NCBI RefSeq assembly: GCF_001956295.1
Contig: NZ_MRTD01000001.1
Coordinates: 62,001 to 126,000 of the forward strand
Direction: 5' to 3'
Origin: Paenibacillus sp. FSL A5-0031
GTDB taxonomy: Bacteria > Bacillota > Bacilli > Paenibacillales > Paenibacillaceae
Length of the DNA stretch: 64,000 nucleotides
The notes beneath the pieces were generated by a model, which worked only from the letters and a program-made list of their open reading frames with translations, searched no databases and was not told the DNA's origin. Below, piece after piece: positions 34,578 to 42,955 of the stretch; the first letter of the stretch is position 1; the number at the start of each line of letters is the position of its first letter. Made by a program: the position numbers and the translations under genes.

Positions 34578-35599
34578 GTAAGCACGGTCAGCAAGCTCGA
34601 TTTTTGTTTGTGTTGTTATCGGCTTTGGCACTTTCCATCGCGGTGATGTACATAAACTTAACGAATGGAACGTTTGATATCTCAGTAATGGATATTTTTA
34701 AGACAATACTTCGCGTTCAGACTGACAGAGATTACGACCTTGTCATTTTTGATTTTCGCCTGCCGCGGATTGTGATTGGAGCATTAGTTGGATTTGCGTT
34801 AGGAGTTGCTGGAGCTGTCCTTCAAGGGATTACAAGAAACCATCTGGCAGACCCGGGCATTCTTGGTATTCATTCAGCTGCTGGAATGGCGATTGTTCTG
34901 TTTATGTTTTTTATCCAAGGAACGGTGAGAGGCGCTGGCAGGCTTTCCGTTATGTCGATGCCGTTTATTGGTTGGTTTGGCGGTATGGCTGCGGCACTGC
35001 TATTATTGCTTTTTGCTCGGCATCGAGGTGTGCTTGATCCGCAGAGATTAATTTTAGTGGGAATTGCGTTAAGTTCTGGATTTGGAGCCATCACGCTGTA
35101 TATTTCGTTAAAGATGGATCCTAAAGATTTTGAAATGGCCACGGTTTGGTTAGCTGGCAGCATTTATAATGCAACTTGGATGCAAATTGTAGCGTTATTG
35201 CCTTGGATCATTATTCTAATTCCAATCATTTGGTGGAGATCGCACACACTTAACTTATTGCATCTGGATGAGAATACCGTCTCTGGAATAGGTTTGAATA
35301 AAAATCGGGAAAGAATGATATTTCTTCTATGCTGTGTCGGGTTGGTGAGCGCATCTGTATCTGTATCAGGGAGTATTGGCTTTGTTGGCTTAATTGCTCC
35401 TCATATCGCTAGAAGGTTGGTTGGCCTTCGCTATAAATATGTTGTACCTATCTGCGGGGTAATTGGCATGTTGATGGTATTAGTTGGAGATTTTATCGGG
35501 AAGACGATTTTTTCGCCAGCTGAACTGCCTGCAGGAATTGTGATCTCTATTATCGGTGTACCTTATTTCGTTTATCTGCTATATAAAAAAAGACATTAA
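34574..35599 (+). CDS. FecCD-type iron-siderophore ABC permease, second subunit
   Basis: A 341-residue permease with FRLPRIVIGALVGFALGVAG, VLQGITRNHLADPGILGIH and GSIGFVGLIAPHIARRLVG. TTG start at 34574 behind GGAAGGAG, overlapping the previous stop. It completes the membrane part of the importer. No ATPase gene follows, so an ATPase encoded elsewhere (as YusV serves several importers in Bacillus subtilis) must energise it. Confidence 0.92.
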   Translation: MSKHGQQARFLFVLLSALALSIAVMYINLTNGTFDISVMDIFKTILRVQTDRDYDLVIFDFRLPRIVIGALVGFALGVAGAVLQGITRNHLADPGILGIHSAAGMAIVLFMFFIQGTVRGAGRLSVMSMPFIGWFGGMAAALLLLLFARHRGVLDPQRLILVGIALSSGFGAITLYISLKMDPKDFEMATVWLAGSIYNATWMQIVALLPWIIILIPIIWWRSHTLNLLHLDENTVSGIGLNKNRERMIFLLCCVGLVSASVSVSGSIGFVGLIAPHIARRLVGLRYKYVVPICGVIGMLMVLVGDFIGKTIFSPAELPAGIVISIIGVPYFVYLLYKKRH

Positions 35600-35618
35600 T
35601 AAGTGAGGCGATTGAACG

Positions 35619-36668
35619 ATGCATGAAGAGGAATTGTTTGATGTAACGATTATTGGCGGCGGTCCTGCTGGTTTGTTTGCAGCATTTTATAGCGGCTTGC
35701 GAGAAATGAAAACGAAAATCATTGAATTTCAGCCCTTTCTTGGCGGGAAGGTGCATGTCTATCCGGAAAAAATGATCTGGGACGTTGGAGGGTTAACGCC
35801 TGTTCCTGGCTCGCAGCTGATTGATCAAATGATCGCTCAAGGACTGACTTTTCAGCCGGAGGTAGTTCTTGGGGAAAAGGTCACGTCGATTGCCAAAGAT
35901 GAAGGGGGTCACTTCGTTATCCACACGGCCTCTAACCAGACGCATTGCTCTAAGACAGTGATTTTGGCTATTGGTGGAGGAATTCTGAAGCCGATCAAAT
36001 TGGAAATCGAGGGTGCAGAACGATTCGAGGTCACGAATCTGCATTATACTGTCAAATCGCTAGAGCGTTTTAAAGGAAAGACGGTTCTTATATCAGGCGG
36101 AGGTAATGCTGCCATTGACTGGGCGAACGAGTTGGCGCCGATTGCCAAGCAGGTGTATTTGGTCTATCGGAAAGATACGCTAAAAGGGCATGAAGCCGAA
36201 ATATCACGTCTTGAGAACAGCTCCGTCGAGTGTTTGCTAAACACATCGATTGAAAAGCTAATCGCCGCCGCAAATCATGAAAGGATCGAGACCGTCGTAC
36301 TGAATTGGAATGAGCATGGTGAATTGCTTGAGCTAGATGTAGATGAGGTAATCATCAATTACGGTTATGAGCGAGATAAGGAATTGCTTGCGAACAGCGA
36401 TGTTAAGATTGAGCTCCATGAACATTGGATTTCTGGATCTCCGATGAGCGAAACATCGATGCCAGGCATCTATGCAGCAGGCGATATTTTACACCATGAT
36501 GGAAAGCTGCATCTCATTGCGGGGGCGTTCCAGGACGCTGCGAACGCAGTTAATAAAGCGAAGCAGTACGTGACTCCGGATGCAAACGCGAATGGAATGG
36601 TATCCTCGCATAATGACCTGTTTAGGAAAAAAAACCGTGAACTGATGAAGAGCTTATATACGAAATAA
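35619..36668 (+). CDS. Ferredoxin/flavodoxin-NADP reductase, thioredoxin-reductase-like (YumC type)
   Basis: A 349-residue flavoprotein: FAD motif VTIIGGGPAGLFAAFYSGLR (about residues 8-27), NADP motif VLISGGGNAAIDWANE, and C-terminal FAD segment GIYAAGDI. It lacks the CxxC of thioredoxin reductases, as expected for this reductase type. AAGTGAGGCG precedes the ATG. As the last gene of the Fur-controlled cassette, it may reduce the ferric siderophore, or deliver electrons for flavin reduction used by the monooxygenase at 31182. Confidence 0.88.
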   Translation: MHEEELFDVTIIGGGPAGLFAAFYSGLREMKTKIIEFQPFLGGKVHVYPEKMIWDVGGLTPVPGSQLIDQMIAQGLTFQPEVVLGEKVTSIAKDEGGHFVIHTASNQTHCSKTVILAIGGGILKPIKLEIEGAERFEVTNLHYTVKSLERFKGKTVLISGGGNAAIDWANELAPIAKQVYLVYRKDTLKGHEAEISRLENSSVECLLNTSIEKLIAAANHERIETVVLNWNEHGELLELDVDEVIINYGYERDKELLANSDVKIELHEHWISGSPMSETSMPGIYAAGDILHHDGKLHLIAGAFQDAANAVNKAKQYVTPDANANGMVSSHNDLFRKKNRELMKSLYTK

Positions 36669-36718
36669 AAGTCATTTTGTGAAGTGCGTTTGGTTCATAG
36701 TAAGTATTTGAGTGAGTA

Positions 36719-36742
36719 GGGGACGCGAACATTCGCGTCCCC
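36719..36742 (+). terminator. Strong hairpin ending the iron cassette
   Basis: An 11-bp perfect stem GGGGACGCGAA / TTCGCGTCCCC with a 2-base loop, followed by TTACTTTATT. The T-tract is imperfect, so termination may be partial and the next gene may be reached by read-through. Confidence 0.65.
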
Positions 36743-36845
36743 TTACTTTATTCCATCCACATTCCTATATTCGTATACAACCTTGACCATATGAATATAT
36801 TTTGTAGTAAGAAATTGGATCGAGAATGAAGGAGGAAATGGGTAA

Positions 36846-37739
36846 ATGGAGGTTTATTCATCTGGTTCTATTTTACTTACAGGCAATACAACAAGAATAC
36901 AAATGGTTGACGGCTTTATCGCTTTCATCCGTGAAGTAAATGAACTTCTACAAAAAGAAGTTGATCTGTCACCTGACAATCAATTAGTTACGAACATGAT
37001 TAGACGCCTTTCACTTCAATTACGTTCCCACTACTTACCGGAGGAGGTACAGGCCGTTCTTAGCAACGAATATATTCGAATGAACCAACGAAATTTGCAG
37101 GATAAGTTGTCAGAAGCCGAATTTTTAGTAGAGTTAGGGGATTCTCTTCACATTAGCAAATCAGAGGATTCCGTCTTGGATAACGTTCGTAGGCTGTCTT
37201 ACTGGAACATTTATATGGCCTTAGTTAGTGAGGAGCTGTCCACTCTTCGCCGGATTACTCGAGCGGATGATCAGAAAGAAAAGTCGCGTATTGTCTTTGT
37301 TGGAAGTGGGCCGATGCCGCTAAGTCCTATTATTTTGCATCTAATCGGGGATGTTGAGGTTCTTTGCCTAGAAATTGATCCTGTGGCCTATGATGCATCA
37401 TGTTTATTGCTCGAGCGAATGGGAATAGGGAATAAAGTGACTGTTGTATTGGAGAATGGATCAGATTTTGATTATAGCTCTTATAGTAGAGTATTCGTGG
37501 CTAGTCTCGTTAGAGATAAGCTTGGCGTGCTGAATCAAATTAAACGTACATCCCCAGATTCTCTAGTAGCTGTTCGAACAGCTGAGGGAATGAAGCGAAT
37601 CATGTATGAAGCGGTTGATGAATCGCAGTTGAAAAAGCAAGGGTGGCGGATTCTGACGCGAACTTGGCCTGAAGAAACGCTAGTTATTAATTCGACCTTG
37701 TTTCTTGAAAGAATGACTACTCCTGCCATACCTGGTTGA
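36846..37739 (+). CDS. Orphan nicotianamine-synthase-like protein
   Basis: A 297-residue protein related to nicotianamine synthases and CntL. An N-terminal helical region of about 145 residues is followed by a Rossmann-like SAM domain with IVFVGSGPMPLSP (149-161), VLCLEIDPVAYDAS (172-185) and VRTAEGMKRIMYEAV (243-257), matching the GSGPLPLT and DIDP motifs of nicotianamine synthases. Such enzymes transfer aminobutyrate units from SAM to an amino acid. AGGAGG lies 10 bases before the ATG. It has no opine dehydrogenase next to it and differs clearly from the CntL at 42956, so its product and partners are unknown. Confidence 0.75.
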   Translation: MEVYSSGSILLTGNTTRIQMVDGFIAFIREVNELLQKEVDLSPDNQLVTNMIRRLSLQLRSHYLPEEVQAVLSNEYIRMNQRNLQDKLSEAEFLVELGDSLHISKSEDSVLDNVRRLSYWNIYMALVSEELSTLRRITRADDQKEKSRIVFVGSGPMPLSPIILHLIGDVEVLCLEIDPVAYDASCLLLERMGIGNKVTVVLENGSDFDYSSYSRVFVASLVRDKLGVLNQIKRTSPDSLVAVRTAEGMKRIMYEAVDESQLKKQGWRILTRTWPEETLVINSTLFLERMTTPAIPG

Positions 37740-38113
37740 CATCGTATCGTGTACATAACGTCAAAGCAATCGACATTATTGGCGAAGATTTTGAGGATCT
37801 GATTTGCATGAGGAGTTTGGGATAAGTCGAGCAGTCTATACTTTTACAGACTTTTTGAGTGTGAGCCACCCTTCGAGGTGGCTATTTTTATTGCTCATTT
37901 AGTGACCTATCGGCTAAAGGCTACGCTATAAATGAGGGATGGTGGACATGCTGATACGATCAGCTCACATTATTCTCTGCCGCAGTTAAAGCGTAAGTAA
38001 TTTATTCGCTGAATTTACATAAAGACCATATAGAATTAATTAAAACATCGAAGTTCTTTTATATACTTTAATGGTTAGAAATAGCGAAATAAAAGGACTA
38101 GGTGGTAGATTTA
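37740..38113. other. Intergenic, terminator only
   Basis: Contains the terminator at 37863-37889 and the AGGTGG ribosome binding site of the next gene at 38099-38104. No other gene or operator is supported. Confidence 0.5.
37863..37889 (+). terminator. Intrinsic terminator
   Basis: AGCCACC CTTCGA GGTGGCT stem-loop followed by ATTTTTATT. Confidence 0.8.
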
Positions 38114-38653
38114 ATGTTAAAAAAACGTGATTTGCAGGAATGCCATTCACTGTATGACTTAATGATGGATCCTGCGGTTTTTCCTTACGTTCGTTATAAT
38201 TGCCAATTTTATGAACAATTTTTATTCATAACCAAACAGTTGATCGTTGAAGAAGAACAGGAGACATGTATTTCTAGAACAATAATAAATGAGAATGGAC
38301 ATCCCATTGGTATCATTGATTTATATGATATTGTTAATAAAACAGGCTTCTTAGCCACATGGATTGGAACTCCTTATTTTGGAAAAGGTTATAACCAACG
38401 AGCGAAGGAATCTTTTTTTACTGAACTATTTCTTGAGCATAATATCGAAACGGTATTTTTGAAAGTCCGTAAACAAAATATTCGATCAAGGAAGGCGATA
38501 GAAAAACTACCGTATGCCAAATTAGCAAATGATATAAACCATCAAATATATAAATCGATAAATAAAGCGCAACAGATCTATGATTTATATAAAGTGGAGC
38601 GGTTAGACTTTTTAGATTGCAATAAAGTCATGCAACATGATATTGCTACGTAA
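38114..38653 (+). CDS. GNAT-like acetyltransferase
   Basis: A 179-residue protein with the RimJ/RimL-type pattern: ISRTIINENGHPIGIIDLYD, ATWIGTPYFGKGYNQRAKES (acetyl-CoA loop region) and VFLKVRKQNIRSRKAIEKLP (the N/S-x-x-S-x-x-A-x-x helix). ATG at 38114 is preceded by AGGTGG. AT-rich compared with the neighbouring iron genes. The substrate is unknown. Confidence 0.75.
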   Translation: MLKKRDLQECHSLYDLMMDPAVFPYVRYNCQFYEQFLFITKQLIVEEEQETCISRTIINENGHPIGIIDLYDIVNKTGFLATWIGTPYFGKGYNQRAKESFFTELFLEHNIETVFLKVRKQNIRSRKAIEKLPYAKLANDINHQIYKSINKAQQIYDLYKVERLDFLDCNKVMQHDIAT

Positions 38654-39051
38654 CAAACTGTGAAAAAATGTATTCAAGAATGATTTTGGACCGTATTTTG
38701 TACGACGAAAAGCTTCAATGAAACCAACTAATCTCTTGTCAACAATATTCTCTTAAACTAAGTTGGCATGGCAATATACTGAAAAATAGGAGAGAACCTT
38801 CTCAGCGACTGCTGAAAGGTTTTTCTTTTGTTTACTTGTTTTATTTGAGTAAAGCGGTTCTGTACTACTTTTACTGATATCAACAATACTCTTTAGAACT
38901 GCGTTCCCGCTTGGTTTAAATACATGTTCCCACTGGAAAGGTGTGATAATATAGTGTTATTTATGTGCCAAATACGGTTTTGAGATATAAACATAGTTCC
39001 GATCTTGGCTTAAGCGGACATGACATTTTAAGATACAAAGGTGGATTCTGC
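38654..39051. other. Intergenic with one terminator
   Basis: Holds the terminator at 38795-38824 and the AAAGGTGG ribosome binding site of the LysR gene. The reading frame of the LysR gene is open back to 38965, but I see no better start there. Confidence 0.5.
38795..38824 (+). terminator. Intrinsic terminator
   Basis: AACCTTCTCAGC GACT GCTGAAAGGTT stem with a small bulge, followed by TTTTC. Confidence 0.75.
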
Positions 39052-39939
39052 ATGGTTGATTTTGAATGGTATAGAAGCTTTTGCACGATTTATAAGCATC
39101 AATCCGTTTCCGAAGCAGCAAAAACTCGCATGATGACGCAGCCGGCCATGAGTCAGCACTTAGCTGCTTTGGAAGCGGAGGTTGGAGAAACTTTATTTGT
39201 TCGATCGACTAGGAAAATCACTCCGACAGAGCGGGGGAAGGAGCTGTATTCCCAGCTCGCTCCGCTCATTGAATCGTTAGAGAATACGACGATGAACTTT
39301 AAATCAACTTCTTTGCCTACGCTGAGCGTAATCAAAATCGGAGCGGCGCATGAGTTTTTTAGTGAAAAAATACTGCCGCAGCTTCCTAACTACAATGTTT
39401 GTACCATTTCGCATTTTGGAACTGCTGAGCAATTGCTGGAGCTGCTGAAGGAAGATAAGCTAGATATCCTCATTATGTCCAAAAGGTTTCAAACGCCTGG
39501 TATCGAGTATTTGAAATTGATGGATGAGGAGTTTGTTATCGTCGCTCCAAGCGATTATGAAATTGTTGAATTTGATAATTTGAAGTTTGAAGAGCAATGG
39601 CTCTCAGAACAGAAATGGATCAGTTATGGCTTGGAACTGCCAATCATAAGAAGAATTTGGAGAGAGCATTTTAAGATGCGTCCTCAAATTAGACCTATTC
39701 ATGTCATTCCTAATTTACATATGATCGTGAATGCGGTTGAGCTTGGAATGGGCTTAAGTGTCATCCCTACATACCTCTTGCAAGATTCGTTAACAGCAGA
39801 TAAAACAAAAGTTATTTTTAAACATTTAAAAGTAAAAAACGAGCTATATCTCGCTTATCAGTTAAAGAATAAGCATTTGCCTCTAATTAATGAAATCATG
39901 TCAGCCATTAAGGAAAATATGAAAGATCAGCCCGTTTGA
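39052..39939 (+). CDS. LysR family transcriptional regulator
   Basis: A 295-residue regulator. The N-terminal winged HTH reads FCTIYKHQSVSEAAKTRMMT, then QPAMSQHLAALEAEVGETLF and VRSTRKITPTERG; the C-terminal half is a two-lobed effector domain. ATG at 39052 follows AAAGGTGG. It lies 110 bases upstream of the DJ-1/PfpI gene in the same direction and may control that gene and the epimerase. Confidence 0.9.
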   Translation: MVDFEWYRSFCTIYKHQSVSEAAKTRMMTQPAMSQHLAALEAEVGETLFVRSTRKITPTERGKELYSQLAPLIESLENTTMNFKSTSLPTLSVIKIGAAHEFFSEKILPQLPNYNVCTISHFGTAEQLLELLKEDKLDILIMSKRFQTPGIEYLKLMDEEFVIVAPSDYEIVEFDNLKFEEQWLSEQKWISYGLELPIIRRIWREHFKMRPQIRPIHVIPNLHMIVNAVELGMGLSVIPTYLLQDSLTADKTKVIFKHLKVKNELYLAYQLKNKHLPLINEIMSAIKENMKDQPV

Positions 39940-40049
39940 TTTATAAAAATAATTATTAATGAACAGTTATTTCGTAATTTGTTTTATATATGAACTGAGC
40001 CTTAAAATAAAGAAGCAGCAAAACAAAAAAATAATGGAGGCTAAAAATC

Positions 40050-40709
40050 ATGTCAAAAGAAGTGCTGATCGTTGTCACGAACCATTCCGATATTCATGAA
40101 GGAAAAAAGACCGGCATATGGCTTTCAGAGTTTGCCGAAGCATATATGGAGTTTACGGCTCAAGGATATAAAGTAACGGTCGCAAGCCCGCTTGGAGGAA
40201 ACGGCCCAATTGATCCTGGTAGTGTTGATGCTAACACACCGCAAGAAATTTTGGATGCAAAGAAATATTTGGAGAACACTATAAAACTGGATGAAGTATC
40301 CACTGAAGGGTTCGATGCTATATTTTTGCCTGGCGGTCATGGAACGATGTACGACCTACCGCATGACGAAAACCTGAAGAGGCTGGTACGTGAGTTTTAT
40401 GAACAAGATAAAATTGTAGCTGCTGTATGTCACGGTCCTGCGGGGCTGGTTGGTGTAACTTTGACGAATGGACAACCGCTTGTAGCGGGTAAAAGAGTCA
40501 ACGCATTTACAGATCGGGAGGAAGCCCAAACGACGCTGGACAAACATCTGCCTTTCTTGCTGGAGAGCAAGCTTCGTGATCTGGGAGCAATATTTGTGGC
40601 AGCACCGAACTGGTCTACTCATTACGAAGTGGACGGCAACCTAATTACAGGCCAAAACCCGCAATCTACGCTTGCTGTAACGAAAGCCGTTATTGAAAAG
40701 TTATCTTAA
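40050..40709 (+). CDS. DJ-1/PfpI family protein (glutamine amidotransferase-like)
   Basis: A 219-residue class I amidotransferase-like protein. The nucleophile elbow is AAVCHGPAGL with Cys127, preceded by FLPGGHGTMYDLP; Glu residues near residue 27-30 and His128 complete the usual site. This is the Hsp31/YajL-like group, linked to glyoxalase, deglycase or chaperone activity. AATGGAGG precedes the ATG. It is followed 35 bases later by an NAD-dependent epimerase-type gene. Confidence 0.85.
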   Translation: MSKEVLIVVTNHSDIHEGKKTGIWLSEFAEAYMEFTAQGYKVTVASPLGGNGPIDPGSVDANTPQEILDAKKYLENTIKLDEVSTEGFDAIFLPGGHGTMYDLPHDENLKRLVREFYEQDKIVAAVCHGPAGLVGVTLTNGQPLVAGKRVNAFTDREEAQTTLDKHLPFLLESKLRDLGAIFVAAPNWSTHYEVDGNLITGQNPQSTLAVTKAVIEKLS

Positions 40710-40744
40710 TTTAAGTGATACAACGTGATTGAGGAGGGATAGTT

Positions 40745-41644
40745 ATGAAAGTGTTTGTTACAGGAGCTTCAGGCTATATTGGTGGATCGGTGGCCAAAGC
40801 TTTGCTTGAAACGGGGCATACCGTCTACGGTCTGGTTCGTAATCCCGATAAGGTAGAAGCATTAAGGGAAATCGGTATAGAGCCTATACTCGGAACGTTG
40901 GATGATACAGATACTTTAACGAAGTATGCCAAACTCAGCGACGCGGTTATTCATACAGCCGATTCTGATCATTTAGTGGCAGTTGAGACTTTTATTGCTG
41001 CGCTGCGCGGAAGTGGGAAACCATTTTTGCATACTTCGGGTTCAAGTGTGGTTGGGGATGATGCCCGCGGCGATACAGCGAGCGAACATATTTTTGACGA
41101 GGAAACGCCGTTTGTTCCTATGGATATTAGGGAAAATCGCGTAGCGATCAACAACCTTGTGCGCAGGTCTGGGATTGAGGATTGGGTGAGAGGCATCGTG
41201 ATTGTCCCGTCGATGATCTATGGTGATGCATTAGCATTGCCTGTGGAAAGCGATCAATTGCCGCAAATAATTCGCAAGTCGCGTGAGCTGAAAGGTGGCG
41301 TTCACGTTGGTAAAGGCGTAAACCGCTGGTCCAATGTACACATCAAGGATTTGGTTCAGCTGTATGTGTTGGCACTTGAAAAAGCACCTTCCGCATCGTA
41401 TTTCTTTGCCGAAAATGGGGAGGAATCGTACGGGGACATTGCCAAATCGGTCAGTGAGGCGCTAGGCTTTGGCGGCAAGACGATAAGCTGGTCCGCAGAC
41501 GAGGCAATTGCAGAGCTTGGGGATTGGGCACGTTTTGCCATCGCTTCGAACAGCCGTGTACGTGCGGCTCACGCAAGAAATTTACTTGGATGGGTCCCCA
41601 AGGAAGAGTCACTGCTTAGCTGGATAAAAAACAATTTACAATAG
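40745..41644 (+). CDS. NAD(P)-dependent epimerase/dehydratase (extended SDR)
   Basis: A 299-residue Rossmann-fold protein with VTGASGYIGGSVAKAL at the N terminus, LVRNPDKVEAL after beta2, HTSGSSVVGD near the active site and NRWSNVHIKDLVQLYVLALE in the C-terminal lobe. The usual YxxxK is replaced or displaced, so activity is uncertain. GGAGGG lies before the ATG. It is likely co-transcribed with the DJ-1 gene; a role in carbonyl or oxidative stress is inferred. Confidence 0.85.
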   Translation: MKVFVTGASGYIGGSVAKALLETGHTVYGLVRNPDKVEALREIGIEPILGTLDDTDTLTKYAKLSDAVIHTADSDHLVAVETFIAALRGSGKPFLHTSGSSVVGDDARGDTASEHIFDEETPFVPMDIRENRVAINNLVRRSGIEDWVRGIVIVPSMIYGDALALPVESDQLPQIIRKSRELKGGVHVGKGVNRWSNVHIKDLVQLYVLALEKAPSASYFFAENGEESYGDIAKSVSEALGFGGKTISWSADEAIAELGDWARFAIASNSRVRAAHARNLLGWVPKEESLLSWIKNNLQ

Positions 41645-41822
41645 TAAATCAGTAGAGAATTTTAAGAGCAGGAACAAGAGAAGAGCTCCCGTTAATCAGA
41701 ACACTTCCATTCAATCGATGACAGAAGAAAAAGGTTAATGGGAGGGAATTGTACCATTGTTGTTGGATTTAATGCTGGGAGCGGGGGAATGGAAAATATT
41801 CTTTTGTACTCTTTTTGATGGT
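41645..41822. other. Intergenic, no gene
   Basis: No supported frame. It ends at the terminator 41823-41846. Confidence 0.4.
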
Positions 41823-41846
41823 AAGCCACCTTTTTAGGTGGCTTTT
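41823..41846 (+). terminator. Intrinsic terminator
   Basis: AGCCACCT TTTT AGGTGGCT stem-loop followed by TTTTC. It isolates the metallophore operon from the genes upstream. Confidence 0.82.
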
Positions 41847-41932
41847 TCTTTTTGAAAAACATAAAATTCTGCGCAACCGCTGTTTAGTAGCGTCAAATAG
41901 TATTGAAAAACCAAAAAAAACCAAAATCAATA

Positions 41933-41960
41933 TTGACACGGTTCAACATCATGCTATAAT
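41933..41960 (+). promoter_or_regulatory. Promoter of the cnt metallophore operon
   Basis: TTGACA (41933-41938), 16-base spacer, TATAAT (41955-41960): both boxes are perfect consensus. Transcription should start near 41967, giving a leader of about 130 bases that contains the two Zur boxes. Confidence 0.85.
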
Positions 41961-41975
41961 CAAACCTGTGAGTGA

Positions 41976-41996
41976 TAATCGTAATCATTACATTTA
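41976..41996. promoter_or_regulatory. Zur box 1
   Basis: ATAATCGTAATCATTACATT with the core palindrome GTAATcATTAC (41981-41991) matches the Bacillus-type Zur box TCGTAATNATTACGA closely. It lies just downstream of the predicted transcription start, where bound zinc-loaded Zur would block transcription. Confidence 0.85.
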
Positions 41997-42006
41997 AATT
42001 GATCGT

Positions 42007-42027
42007 ATATCGTAATTATTACATTTT
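42007..42027. promoter_or_regulatory. Zur box 2
   Basis: ATATCGTAATTATTACATTT with core GTAATtATTAC (42012-42022), centred 31 bases, about three helical turns, after box 1, so two Zur dimers would sit on the same DNA face. Confidence 0.85.
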
Positions 42028-42095
42028 ATACTTTGGGAAACTCTACATATTAAAAGGAATACCAATAAAAAATCGGAGGGTTGAGGGTAGTTGTG

Positions 42096-42929
42096 ATGAA
42101 ACAGGAAATAGATTTTATTAAGTTTAATCCAACACAAAATATGACGATTTTAGTTAAATCGAATCATCCTATTGAGGAGTATAAGCATATTGCGACTAAA
42201 ATGATGTCCTATGACAACGTGAATGCGGAGCAAGTAGGTTTTATCGAAAAATCAAATAAAGAAGAAGCGGATGCACATTTGATCATGGCTGGAGGTGAGT
42301 TTTGCGGGAATGCGTGCATGTCATTGGCAGCTTTTATTGCATCAGAAAAAGGGTTGGATCAGGATGCCTTGGCGGAATTACGATTAGAGGTATCAGGAAC
42401 AGATAAATTAATCATGTGCCAGGTAAAAAAAATGGCAGATGAATATTTATGTCAAGTTGCTATGCCAGTTCCTAACGAGATAGAAAAGAGAACGATTAAA
42501 CATGACGGTTGCGATCTGGATGTTATTCTAGTGAGTTACCAGGAGTTTACTCATATTGTGATAGAAGTAGAGCAATTTGATAAATGGAATAGAGATAAAG
42601 CGCAAAGATTAGCTAAATTATTTGGATCAACTTTAAAAGCAAACTTGGTTGGCATTTTATTGTATAAATCACACTCTGCTGAATTAGCTCCGCTGATTTA
42701 TGTTCCGCATCTAGACAGTATGATCTGGGAAAGGGGATGCGGTTCAGGTACTGCTTCATTGGGCGCTTATCTAGCATGGAAAAATAAGAGAGGAGTTGTT
42801 GCACAAATAAAACAACCCGGTGGCACGATTAAAGTAATGGCAGATTGTTATAAAGAAGTACTTGTTAGTCTTAAAATTGAAGGATCTGTTGGAATTGTTG
42901 CGCAAGGCAAAGCTTTTATAGGAGTGTAG
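42096..42929 (+). CDS. cntK: Histidine racemase of opine-metallophore synthesis (CntK)
   Basis: A 277-residue cofactor-independent racemase of the diaminopimelate-epimerase fold. The two catalytic cysteines are in GGEFCGNA (Cys70) and ERGCGSGT (Cys215). CntK converts L-histidine to D-histidine, the first step of staphylopine synthesis in Staphylococcus aureus. ATG at 42096 follows GAGGGTAG; a TTG at 42081 abuts GGAGGG and is less likely. First gene of the cntKLMABCDFE operon under two Zur boxes. The gene order, not the racemase alone, is what separates it from a DapF. Confidence 0.9.
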   Translation: MKQEIDFIKFNPTQNMTILVKSNHPIEEYKHIATKMMSYDNVNAEQVGFIEKSNKEEADAHLIMAGGEFCGNACMSLAAFIASEKGLDQDALAELRLEVSGTDKLIMCQVKKMADEYLCQVAMPVPNEIEKRTIKHDGCDLDVILVSYQEFTHIVIEVEQFDKWNRDKAQRLAKLFGSTLKANLVGILLYKSHSAELAPLIYVPHLDSMIWERGCGSGTASLGAYLAWKNKRGVVAQIKQPGGTIKVMADCYKEVLVSLKIEGSVGIVAQGKAFIGV

Positions 42930-42955
42930 TGAATCTTTTTAGCAGGGGGAAAAGA

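Noticed and set aside
36743..36845. Fur or Zur box before the orphan nicotianamine-synthase-like gene
   Set aside because: I searched for GATAAT and TCGTAAT-type repeats and found no convincing match, so its regulation is left open.
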